Source: Ignavibacteriales bacterium
Lineage (GTDB): Bacteria > Bacteroidota > Ignavibacteria > Ignavibacteriales > Ignavibacteriaceae
NCBI GenBank assembly: GCA_016707115.1
Contig: JADJIH010000004.1
Span: forward strand, 1 to 64,000
Direction: 5' to 3'
DNA length: 64,000 nt
Shown: piece by piece, positions 8,470-16,017 of the stretch
How the letters are laid out: every line of letters starts with the position of its first letter
Numbering within the stretch: the stretch's first letter is position 1
Notes under the pieces: generated by a model
What the model saw: the letters and a program-made list of their open reading frames with translations, nothing else
Database searches by the model: none
What the model was told of the DNA's origin: nothing
Program-made: the position numbers and the translations under genes

Positions 8470-9618
8470 TTATCTCATCTCATCAGCTTTTTTGAAAGCA
8501 TTATTAGCATCATCCTGCATTCCGAGCACTGAATAAACCCTTCCTAAAAGTTCCCAGGTCTGAGAGTTTGCATCCTTCATCTGAACAGCTTTTTCTAAAT
8601 ATGGTAAAGCTGCTTGGTACTTAGTTTTATATTCATCAGAAACTTTTCCTTCCTCATCTGATTTTTTGTTGAGATAGGTTCCCCATTTAAGATATGTAAC
8701 ACCTAAATTATAAATAGCATTATCATACGCCGGATCTAATTCAATAGCTTTTTTGAATTGAGTTTCTGCAGCTGCAAAATCATCTGCACCTAATAAAAGG
8801 ACTCCATAATTATATCTAATATTTTTATCTTCAGGTTTAGCATCAACAAGTTTTTTGTATTTATCAATAGCTTCTGTTCCTCTATCTGCCCCAATATAAG
8901 CAGTTGATAAAGTTACTAACATTTCAGGATCTTCAGGATAATTTTTTAATCCTTCTTCCAGAACTGCTATACTTTTATTAAACTCCGCTTTAGCTTCATC
9001 ATTTTTACCCTGAGTTTTAAGGTTCGTTCCATTTACGTAATAAATTTCACCTAAAAATTTGTATCCATCAAGTGATTTATCACGATCAATTAATTGTTTT
9101 AACGGAGCCACTGCAGCTTCATTATCACCTTTACTTAAATATACAAATGCAAGATTTTTATAAGTGTCTACGGAATCAGGCTCTATATTAAGTGCAGAGT
9201 TAAAATCAGAGATCGATTTATCATAATAAATTTTTGCACTATCGGGCGAACTTTGTGCTAAACCGTTACCTTTTTGAAAATAACTTACGCCACGATTATA
9301 AGCTTGTGCCCAAAAATATTTTCTTGAGTCATTAATGTTTTTTTCAAAACCTTTGCTGATTGCTAGTGATTTATTATAACTATCAACCATACCCTCAAAA
9401 TTTCCCTGTTCTCCCTGAACATAACCTAACAAATAGTAACCTTCATCACTTTTTGGATTCTTTGTAATTTCTTTTTGTAAAACTTCGATAGCTTTATCAT
9501 AGTTTTTTTGCTGTATGTACAATTTAGCACTGGTAATTTCAGTGGAACCACATTGATATCCCACAAAAATCATACTTAGCATAAGAAATGCAATTACGAG
9601 CAACTTTGAGTGTTTCAT
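8470..9618 (-). CDS. TPR-repeat protein, probable lipoprotein
   Basis: A 382-residue exported protein: signal segment (residues 1-23) ending GYQC, a relaxed lipobox seen in this group, then tetratricopeptide repeats to the C-terminus. Repeats are visible at about 36-70 (AIEVLQKEITKNPKSDEGYY), 140-175, 205-240, 245-275 and 285-315. TPR arrays are protein-binding scaffolds; the partner is unknown. It is upstream of and cotranscribed with DUF3467. A TATCTTTG element lies about 65-70 bases upstream. No enzymatic motif is present. Confidence 0.85.
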   Translation of the reverse strand: MKHSKLLVIAFLMLSMIFVGYQCGSTEITSAKLYIQQKNYDKAIEVLQKEITKNPKSDEGYYLLGYVQGEQGNFEGMVDSYNKSLAISKGFEKNINDSRKYFWAQAYNRGVSYFQKGNGLAQSSPDSAKIYYDKSISDFNSALNIEPDSVDTYKNLAFVYLSKGDNEAAVAPLKQLIDRDKSLDGYKFLGEIYYVNGTNLKTQGKNDEAKAEFNKSIAVLEEGLKNYPEDPEMLVTLSTAYIGADRGTEAIDKYKKLVDAKPEDKNIRYNYGVLLLGADDFAAAETQFKKAIELDPAYDNAIYNLGVTYLKWGTYLNKKSDEEGKVSDEYKTKYQAALPYLEKAVQMKDANSQTWELLGRVYSVLGMQDDANNAFKKADEMR

Positions 9619-9681
9619 TTTTTCTCCGATTATAAGTAAAAAATTAATTCCCTTATTTATAGAATTGTAATTTTATTGTTT

Positions 9682-9689
9682 CAAAGATA
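9682..9689 (-). promoter_or_regulatory. Possible -7 element for the TPR lipoprotein gene
   Basis: On the minus strand this reads TATCTTTG, the TANNTTTG -7 box of Bacteroidetes primary sigma promoters. It leaves a leader of about 60 bases before the ATG. No clear TTG was seen at the expected -33 position, so confidence is limited. Confidence 0.4.
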
Positions 9690-9797
9690 CAAACATTTTT
9701 TAAAATATATAGCCATTTCTTGGGTGTAATTAAACCTATTTAAATTGATTTTACTTGCTTAAAAGGATATTTTTTGGTAACAAAAAAGAGGTTTATT

Positions 9798-10916
9798 GTG
9801 ACTACTGAACAAATTATCAAAACAATACCAAAAGTACTTCTTCACGATCATTTAGATGGCGGGCTTAGACCGCAAACTATTATTGATCTTGCAGAAGAAC
9901 TTCGTTACGATAAACTTCCCACAAAAAATCCAATTGAACTTGCCGAATGGTTTCATCGAGGTGCTAATAAAGGAAATCTTGTTGAGTACTTACAGGGATT
10001 TGAACATACCACTGCAGTTATGCAAACTAAGGAAGGATTGGAAAGGGTTGCTTATGAAATGATGGAAGATATGTACAACGATGGCGTTGTTTATGTTGAA
10101 ACAAGATTCGCCCCTGTTTATCATCGAATGAAAGGTTTGTATTATGAAGAGTCTGTTAATGCAGTTCTTGCCGGATTAGAACGCGGCAAAAAAGAATTTG
10201 GTGTTGGTTTTGGTTTGATACTTTGCGGGATGCGGAATATGAAAGACACAGTTGATATAGCGGAGCTAGCAGTAAATTTTAGAAACGATGGTGTTGTTGG
10301 TTTTGATCTTGCAGGAGAAGAAGGCGGTTATCCGCCTAAAAAACATATTGAGGCTTTTCAATATATACAAAGAGCAAATTTTAATATTACAATTCATGCA
10401 GGCGAGGCATTTGGTAAAGATTCTATCTGGCAGGCTATACAATGGTGTGGGGCTCACAGAATCGGACATGCTACAAGATTGCTCGAAGATATAGTAATGG
10501 ATTCAAGTGGAAATGCCATCAGTTTTGGTGAGCTGGCTCAGTATGTATTGGATAAAAGAATACCTTTAGAGATATGTCTTCTATCAAATGTGCACACGGG
10601 TGCAGTGGATAAAATAGAAAATCATCCATTCGGAATTTTGTATAAAGAAAAATTCCGTGTTACGCTTAATACAGATGACAGATTAATGAGTGACACAACA
10701 ATGACAAAAGAGTTTTTAACAGCAATCCAGTATTTCAATTTAAACTTTGAGGATTTTGAAAAGATTACGATCAATTCAATGAAATCAGCATTCATTCCTT
10801 ACAAAGAAAGACTGCATTATATCTATAATGTAATTAAACCGGGCTATCAGAAAATAAGAGAAAAAATATTATCGTTTAATAATGCTAAAGGAGAAAATGA
10901 AAAAACTATTCACTAA
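9798..10916 (+). CDS. add: Adenosine deaminase
   Basis: Converts adenosine (or deoxyadenosine) to inosine in purine salvage; a cytoplasmic zinc enzyme. The zinc and catalytic motifs are all present: HDHLDG (HxH near residue 16), THAGE-like ITIHAGE (about 200-206), RIGHATR (about 223-229) and LNTDDR (about 291-296). I chose the GTG at 9798, preceded by AAGAGG at good spacing; a TTG start 8 codons upstream is also open. Length about 372 is slightly above the common 330-350. The last 20 bases overlap the next small gene, indicating an operon with the unknown protein and urocanase. Confidence 0.93.
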   Translation: MTTEQIIKTIPKVLLHDHLDGGLRPQTIIDLAEELRYDKLPTKNPIELAEWFHRGANKGNLVEYLQGFEHTTAVMQTKEGLERVAYEMMEDMYNDGVVYVETRFAPVYHRMKGLYYEESVNAVLAGLERGKKEFGVGFGLILCGMRNMKDTVDIAELAVNFRNDGVVGFDLAGEEGGYPPKKHIEAFQYIQRANFNITIHAGEAFGKDSIWQAIQWCGAHRIGHATRLLEDIVMDSSGNAISFGELAQYVLDKRIPLEICLLSNVHTGAVDKIENHPFGILYKEKFRVTLNTDDRLMSDTTMTKEFLTAIQYFNLNFEDFEKITINSMKSAFIPYKERLHYIYNVIKPGYQKIREKILSFNNAKGENEKTIH

Positions 10917-11232
10917 TTATAATTTTGAGTTCGATAAGAATGAGAAAAAATTATTAACCAATTTTTGCAAACAAGCACTAAAACAAGTATCCGGCGATAG
11001 CAGATTTTTTGCTGAAGAAAAAGTTTTCAATTCTATTATTGAAAAATTAAATCAGGGTGAAGCTTCTGTTAAGTTTACTAAAGATGAAAAGATAAGATTA
11101 ACACATCAGCTAAAACAAAATTCTGAATTTATGAAAAAAGAAATGAAGAAAAGCTGGTTCTTGAAAAAATGGATTTATAAATCTTTATTTAAACAATACG
11201 ATAGTTTATTGGAAAAGTATTTTAAGGATTAA
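10897..11232 (+). CDS. Small hypothetical protein between add and hutU
   Basis: About 111 residues, lysine-rich, predicted helical and cytoplasmic; no family recognised. Its ATG at 10897 has AAAGGAG immediately upstream, inside the end of the adenosine deaminase gene, giving a 20-base overlap. An ATG 5 codons earlier is less likely because it lies before this ribosome site. It ends 2 bases before the urocanase start, so it is tightly embedded in the catabolic operon. Nothing in it suggests catalysis. Confidence 0.75.
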   Translation: MKKLFTNYNFEFDKNEKKLLTNFCKQALKQVSGDSRFFAEEKVFNSIIEKLNQGEASVKFTKDEKIRLTHQLKQNSEFMKKEMKKSWFLKKWIYKSLFKQYDSLLEKYFKD

Positions 11233-11234
11233 GA

Positions 11235-12893
11235 ATGTCAACAGAACATAAAAATATAATTACTCCAACCGGTACTGAACTTTCTTGCAAAGGCTGGATA
11301 CAAGAAGCTGCAATGCGCATGTTGATGAATAATCTTCATCCCGATGTTGCAGAAAATCCGGCAGAATTAATTGTATACGGCGGAAGCGGAAAAGCTGCTC
11401 GCAATTGGGACGCTTATGAGGCAATTATTAATTCATTAAAGAATTTAGAAAATGATGAAACGCTGTTAGTTCAGTCCGGCAAACCTGTTGGAATTTTTAA
11501 AACACACACTAATGCACCACGAGTAATAATTTCAAACTCTATGCTTGTGCCGGATTGGGCAACCTGGGATGAATTCCGAAGACTTGAACAACTTGGTTTA
11601 ACGATGTACGGACAAATGACCGCAGGTAGCTGGATTTATATTGGAACGCAAGGAATTCTTCAGGGCACGTACGAAACATTTGCAGAGGCAGCTAAAAAAT
11701 ATTTTGGCGGATCGCTTAAAGGGAAATTTGTTTTAACAGCAGGTTTAGGTGGAATGGGTGGCGCTCAACCTCTTGCCGCAACATTTAATGGAGCTGCATT
11801 TCTTGGTGTTGATGTTGATCGCTCTAGAATTCAAAAGAGAATCGATACAGGTTATACTGATGTAATTACAGATGAACTTGATGAAGCATTAAAGATCGTT
11901 CTTGAGGCAAAAGAAAAAGGTGAAGCGATTTCTGTTGGATTGATTGGCAATGCCGGCGAAGTTCATCACGAAATTATTAAGCGTGGAATTATTCCTGATA
12001 TCGTCACAGATCAAACATCTGCTCACGATATGTTAAATGGTTATGTACCGATGGGAATGAAATTTGAAGATGCGCTTCAACTTAGGAAATCAGATCCGGA
12101 AAAATATATTTCACTTTCCCGCAAAACTTGTGTTAAGCATGTTGAAGCAATGTTAGAATTTAAAAAACTCGGTTCAATAGTTTTTGATTACGGAAATAAC
12201 ATTCGCGGTGAAGCTAAAGAAAATGGATTAACAAATGCTTTTGATATTCCGGGATTTGTGCCTGAATTTATTCGTCCACTTTTCTGTGATGGCAAAGGTC
12301 CATTTAGATGGGCAGCTTTAAGTGGTGATCCAAACGACATTTATGTAACTGATCAAGCTATTCGAGATGCCTTCCCGGAAAACAAACAACTGCTCAACTG
12401 GATTGATATGGCACAGAAGAAAGTTCACTTCCAGGGATTACCTGCGCGTATATGCTGGCTTGGTTATGGTGAACGAGCAAAAATGGGAAAGATTTTTAAC
12501 AAACTTGTTGCTGATGGAAAAGTTAAAGCTCCAATTGTAATTGGAAGAGATCATCTTGATTGCGGTTCTGTTGCATCTCCAAACAGAGAAACTGAAGGTA
12601 TGATTGATGGCAGTGATGCAATAGCTGATTGGCCAATACTTAATGCTCTACTGAATGCAATTGGCGGTGCAAGCTGGGTTTCAGTCCATCACGGAGGTGG
12701 AGTTGGAATTGGGAAATCAATTCACGCTGGAATGGTTGTGGTTGCGGATGGTACAAAAGAAGCAGAAGAGCGATTGGAAAGAGTTCTAACTTATGATCCA
12801 GGAATGGGTGTTATGCGCCATGCTGATGCCGGATATGAACAAGCAATTGATAATGCAAAAAAATGGAATGTTAAAATTCCAATGTTGAAATAA
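11235..12893 (+). CDS. hutU: Urocanate hydratase (urocanase)
   Basis: Second step of histidine degradation: urocanate to 4-imidazolone-5-propionate, using tightly bound NAD+. The 552 residues fit the family. Clear signatures are YGGSGKAARNW (about 48-58), the GQMTAGSW and IGTQGI stretch (about 127-143), the glycine-rich AGLGGMGGAQP (about 167-177), and the active-site region around RICWLGYGER (about 403-412) with DHLDCGS (about 433-439) and HHGGGVGIG (about 482-490). Unusually no hutH, hutI or hutG flanks it; it follows add and a small unknown gene. The rest of the pathway must be elsewhere or absent. Confidence 0.97.
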   Translation: MSTEHKNIITPTGTELSCKGWIQEAAMRMLMNNLHPDVAENPAELIVYGGSGKAARNWDAYEAIINSLKNLENDETLLVQSGKPVGIFKTHTNAPRVIISNSMLVPDWATWDEFRRLEQLGLTMYGQMTAGSWIYIGTQGILQGTYETFAEAAKKYFGGSLKGKFVLTAGLGGMGGAQPLAATFNGAAFLGVDVDRSRIQKRIDTGYTDVITDELDEALKIVLEAKEKGEAISVGLIGNAGEVHHEIIKRGIIPDIVTDQTSAHDMLNGYVPMGMKFEDALQLRKSDPEKYISLSRKTCVKHVEAMLEFKKLGSIVFDYGNNIRGEAKENGLTNAFDIPGFVPEFIRPLFCDGKGPFRWAALSGDPNDIYVTDQAIRDAFPENKQLLNWIDMAQKKVHFQGLPARICWLGYGERAKMGKIFNKLVADGKVKAPIVIGRDHLDCGSVASPNRETEGMIDGSDAIADWPILNALLNAIGGASWVSVHHGGGVGIGKSIHAGMVVVADGTKEAEERLERVLTYDPGMGVMRHADAGYEQAIDNAKKWNVKIPMLK

Positions 12894-12899
12894 TTTTTT

Positions 12900-12941
12900 C
12901 AGCTTGTCCTTGCGAGGAATTCTATAACGAAGCAATCTGTT
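12900..12941. repeat. Degenerate dispersed repeat (TTGCGAGGA...GAAGCAATCT type)
   Basis: Contains CCTTGCGAGGAATTC followed by ACGAAGCAATCTG, which looks like a decayed copy of a widespread intergenic palindromic repeat (CATTGCGAGGA...CGAAGCAATCT). It follows hutU directly. Recognition is from memory of the consensus; copy number in this genome cannot be seen here. Confidence 0.55.
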
Positions 12942-12979
12942 TCTCATTAAGTAAATTATTTTTATTTTAAATTTGATTT

Positions 12980-13050
12980 ATGTCATTCCCACGAAAGTGG
13001 GAATCCATTTTGACTTAGAAATTATCGATTCCCGCTTTCGCGGGAATGAC
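12980..13050. repeat. REPIN-like composite palindrome
   Basis: Two hairpins in one unit: ATTCCCACGAAAGTGGGAAT near the left end and ATTCCCGCTTTCGCGGGAAT near the right, bounded by GTCATTCCC and GGGAATGAC, so the whole element is an inverted repeat of about 71 bases. This is the classic REP/REPIN-type architecture, mobilised in trans by RAYT-type transposases. Translating it gives spurious VIPTKVGIH and SRFRGND peptides often misannotated as protein N-termini. Confidence 0.8.
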
Positions 13051-13059
13051 AATGTAGTT

Positions 13060-13401
13060 ATGAAAATACATTTAAAAAAAATATTTGAACTTATTCTTAT
13101 AACTCTTACGGTTAGCTCTTTTCTAATTGCGCAGGACAATAACAAAATTGATTTTGAAAATTGTACATTCAACGGTTTTCCGCTTTACGGTAAAGTAAAA
13201 ATTGTAGAATCGTTTCCGGATATTAAAGTTCAAATAGTTGATTCATTTCCTGATCTTAAAGTTAAACTTGTAAACTCATTTCCGGATGATTGCGGTGAAT
13301 GGCAGATCGTTGAGTCATTTCCCGATGTTAAAATTAAAATAGTCGATTCGTTTCCAGATATAAAAATAAAATTTGTAGAATCATTTCCAGGCGAGCCATA
13401 G
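13060..13401 (+). CDS. Secreted SFPD-repeat protein
   Basis: A 113-residue exported protein: signal peptide at residues 1-24 (cut after IAQ), then a short lead with one Cys (NCTFNGFPLYG), then six copies of V-[EDN]-S-F-P-[DG] separated by alternating Lys/hydrophobic residues. Spacing is 11 residues (33 bases), except for a DDCGEW insert between copies 3 and 4. The alternation predicts short beta strands, perhaps a small beta-solenoid or sheet; the two cysteines could pair. I recall similar small proteins of unknown function in Bacteroidetes, sometimes mislabelled as 6-phosphogluconate dehydrogenase. I start at 13060 because upstream codons come from the REPIN-like repeat. No function is known to me. 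Confidence 0.72.
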   Translation: MKIHLKKIFELILITLTVSSFLIAQDNNKIDFENCTFNGFPLYGKVKIVESFPDIKVQIVDSFPDLKVKLVNSFPDDCGEWQIVESFPDVKIKIVDSFPDIKIKFVESFPGEP

Positions 13402-13414
13402 AGAGTTAAAAAAA

Positions 13415-13510
13415 CTTTGTGTTCTTCGTGTAAATTCACTTTGTGACCTTTGTGGTAAAAAATTAACCACAAAGAACTCAAAGGTTTTTGCAAAGTTCAC
13501 GAAGAAAAGT
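13415..13510. repeat. Long imperfect inverted repeat between small secreted gene and serA-like gene
   Basis: CTTTGTGGTAAAAAATTAACCACAAAG forms a near-perfect core hairpin (about 13450-13477). It is extended outward by AACTTTGTG/TTCTTCGTG on the left and CAAAGTT/CACGAAGAA on the right. This resembles a common dispersed intergenic element (CTTTGTGGTTAA type). It may also end the upstream transcript, though the T-run is weak. Confidence 0.65.
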
Positions 13511-13538
13511 AAAAATCAAATTATTTAAAGAGGTTAAA

Positions 13539-14729
13539 ATGAAACTTAAAGTATTAGTAGCAGATAAATTTCCGGATAAATATATCCAGCAAATGAAAGA
13601 TCTGGATCTTGAAGTAATATACAACCCAAAGCTTGGAGAAAAAGATCTTCCTGAAGCAGCTTTAGATGTTGATATAATTGTTGTACGTTCAACTGTAGTT
13701 AATGAAGAAACTATCAACAAAGGAAAAAAACTTAACCTGATTATTCGTGCAGGTTCGGGAGTTAATAACATCAACATAGCTGCAGCAAATAAAAAAGGGA
13801 TTTACGTTACAAACTGTCCTGGTATGAATGCAGTTGCAGTTGCAGAACTTGCAGTTGGTTTGATGATCGCACTCGATCGTTTTATTCCTGATAACGTTTC
13901 TGATTTTAACAAAGGCGTTTGGAATAAGGACAAATATTCTAAAGGAAAAGGTTTAAAAGGTAAAACACTTGGACTAATTGGTGTTGGTAACATTGGTAAG
14001 GAAGTTGCGAAACGAGCACTTGCTTTTGAGATGAATGTTTATGGAAAAGATATTTCACGCATTGAAGGAGTTCAGATAAAAGATTTTAGTGAAATGGATC
14101 AACTACTTCCTTTGTGCGATGTAGTTTCAATTCATTTGCCTGCTACACCGCAAACCAAAGGTTTGTTTAACAAACAAATGTTCAGTTATATGAAAGATGG
14201 TGCGTATCTTATAAATACATCACGCCAGGATGTAATTAACGAAGACGATCTACTTGAAGCAGTAAAAGAAAAAAATATTCGTTATGCCTGCGATGTATTT
14301 AAAGGTGAACCTGAAGGAAAAGCAGGAGAAGTTTCATCTAAGTTGATGAACAATCCAAACATTTATGTAACACACCACATTGGTGCATCTACAGAACAGG
14401 CACAGGATGCTGTTGCTGAAGAAACATTAAACATAATCAAGAAATTTGTTCACAGCGGAGTTATTGATCATTGGGTTAACAGAGCAAAAATTATAGATGC
14501 TAACTTTCAACTTGTTGTTAAGCATTATGATAAACCAGGTGTTCTTGCAACCGTGCTTGATGTTATAAGAGCCGGAAACATTAACATTGAGGAAATTGAA
14601 AACATTATTTTTGAAGGTGGAATTGCCGCTTGCTGTACAATGAAATTACAAGCTGCTGCAACCGCCGATATGCTAAAACAGATAAGTGAAAATGCTAATG
14701 TAATTAGTATTAGTCACGTGGAGATTTAG
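13539..14729 (+). CDS. D-3-phosphoglycerate dehydrogenase-like 2-hydroxyacid dehydrogenase
   Basis: A NAD-dependent D-isomer 2-hydroxyacid dehydrogenase, most likely SerA, oxidising 3-phosphoglycerate in the first step of serine synthesis. The Rossmann motif GLIGVGNIG lies at about residues 145-153. Catalytic-region motifs are RAGSGVNNI (about 70-78), NTSRQDVI (Arg near 228) and THHIGAST (His near 280). The C-terminal 70 residues (VVKHYDKPGVLATVLDVI onward) form an ACT-like regulatory domain, typical of SerA and consistent with serine control. I start at ATG 13539, with AAAGAGG upstream, because earlier in-frame codons lie in a repeat. Length 396. Other hydroxyacid dehydrogenases usually lack the ACT domain. 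Confidence 0.88.
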   Translation: MKLKVLVADKFPDKYIQQMKDLDLEVIYNPKLGEKDLPEAALDVDIIVVRSTVVNEETINKGKKLNLIIRAGSGVNNINIAAANKKGIYVTNCPGMNAVAVAELAVGLMIALDRFIPDNVSDFNKGVWNKDKYSKGKGLKGKTLGLIGVGNIGKEVAKRALAFEMNVYGKDISRIEGVQIKDFSEMDQLLPLCDVVSIHLPATPQTKGLFNKQMFSYMKDGAYLINTSRQDVINEDDLLEAVKEKNIRYACDVFKGEPEGKAGEVSSKLMNNPNIYVTHHIGASTEQAQDAVAEETLNIIKKFVHSGVIDHWVNRAKIIDANFQLVVKHYDKPGVLATVLDVIRAGNINIEEIENIIFEGGIAACCTMKLQAAATADMLKQISENANVISISHVEI

Positions 14730-14894
14730 TTTTGCAATTAAGGGCGATTCGGTGAATCATTTTAAAGATTGGGAACCTGATTGATGAATAAGAAAAGGAC
14801 ACTTATTAACAATTACAAGCAGAGATATAAATTATCGAAGATTTAAATATATAGTGACAATGTAAAATTTCTCAACACTTAATGATTTAGGATT

Positions 14895-15797
14895 ATGAAA
14901 ATACTTTTTAATTTATTTGTTTTAAATATTTTATTATTAACTGGATTTTTATTTCCACAACCTCTTACAGAAAGATACAAACATCTTGGTCAGATGTTTG
15001 TTCCACAGTTCTCATCCGCACCGTTTCCACATCCTGAAAGAAAAAATGGACACGATTATGATGGTAATACATATTCTGCCAAAGAACATTATAGTGACAG
15101 CAGTGTTGCAATATTTATTCCCAAAGGATTTAAGACAACGGAAAAAATAGATTTTGTGGTTTACTTCCACGGATGGAATAATAACATTGATAGTGCCTGC
15201 GCCCAATTTGATCTTATCGAGCAATTTTATGAAAGTAATAAGAATGCAATTTTTGTTTTTCCGGAAGGACCAAAAAATTCTCCTGATTCTTTTGGCGGGA
15301 AGTTGGAAGAAAAAGATGGATTGAAAAACTTGATTGATGATGTGTTAAAGTACTTAAGTGAAAATACAAATTTAAAATCCACAAAAGTTGGAAACATAAT
15401 TTTAGCCGGACACAGCGGCGCATATCGTGTTATTTCATTTTGCTTAATGCGCGGTGGCTATACAAAAAATATTTCCGATGTTATTTTGTTTGATGCTTTA
15501 TATGGCCAGACTGAAAAATATGTTCATTGGATTGAAAATTTTAAGGGTCGATTTATAAATATTTATACGGATAAAGGCGGCACCAAGTATGAAACAGAAA
15601 ATTTAATGCAAGATTTTGATGGATGGAATATTCCATACTTTAGTACTGAAGAAAGTAAACTAAAACTGAAAGATCTAACGGATAATAGATTAATATTCAT
15701 TCACACAGATTTAACTCATAATGAAGTAATATCCGTAAGAAAACAACTTCGAGATTATCTAAAAACGAGCACGTTAACATCCATAAATATTCATTAA
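14895..15797 (+). CDS. Secreted alpha/beta-hydrolase-like protein
   Basis: A 300-residue protein with a signal peptide (about 1-22), so exported. It shows an alpha/beta-hydrolase pattern: the oxyanion-type VVYFHGWNNN (about 88-97), nucleophile elbow GHSGA (about 172-176), FDALYG (about 199-204) after the next strand, and a late histidine (about 275-280, HTDLTHNEV). The fold is that of esterases or polyhydroxybutyrate depolymerase-like enzymes. The substrate is unknown. Flanking intergenic regions (165 and 220 bases) suggest a single-gene unit. Confidence 0.75.
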   Translation: MKILFNLFVLNILLLTGFLFPQPLTERYKHLGQMFVPQFSSAPFPHPERKNGHDYDGNTYSAKEHYSDSSVAIFIPKGFKTTEKIDFVVYFHGWNNNIDSACAQFDLIEQFYESNKNAIFVFPEGPKNSPDSFGGKLEEKDGLKNLIDDVLKYLSENTNLKSTKVGNIILAGHSGAYRVISFCLMRGGYTKNISDVILFDALYGQTEKYVHWIENFKGRFINIYTDKGGTKYETENLMQDFDGWNIPYFSTEESKLKLKDLTDNRLIFIHTDLTHNEVISVRKQLRDYLKTSTLTSINIH

Positions 15798-16017
15798 AAT
15801 ATCGTTTCACTTCACGTCAACAATGTCAATATAATTCTACTTTCCTTCTATGTAATTAATACGTGCCTAATAATTATATTTAACAAAGCACAAGATTTGC
15901 CAATTAATTTATCTTCAAATTACGCTAACACACCAACCTAAAATTCAATTTGTGTTGAACTCGACTGGCATTTTGTTTGAATTCTTATTTAATCCTTTCA
16001 AAAAATTGAGAATTAAA

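Noticed and set aside
12973..13059. In-frame upstream extension of the SFPD-repeat gene (VIPTKVGIH, SRFRGND peptides)
   Set aside because: It is the translation of a REPIN-like palindrome and precedes the signal peptide start at 13060.
13195..13395. 33-base periodic DNA in the SFPD gene as a CRISPR array
   Set aside because: Units are coding, diverged at third positions and have no spacer/repeat alternation.
13230..13493. Minus-strand open frame of 87 codons with SGNES/SGNDS repeats
   Set aside because: It is the antisense of the SFPD repeats and the adjoining inverted repeat; repeats in both strands are expected from the DNA period.
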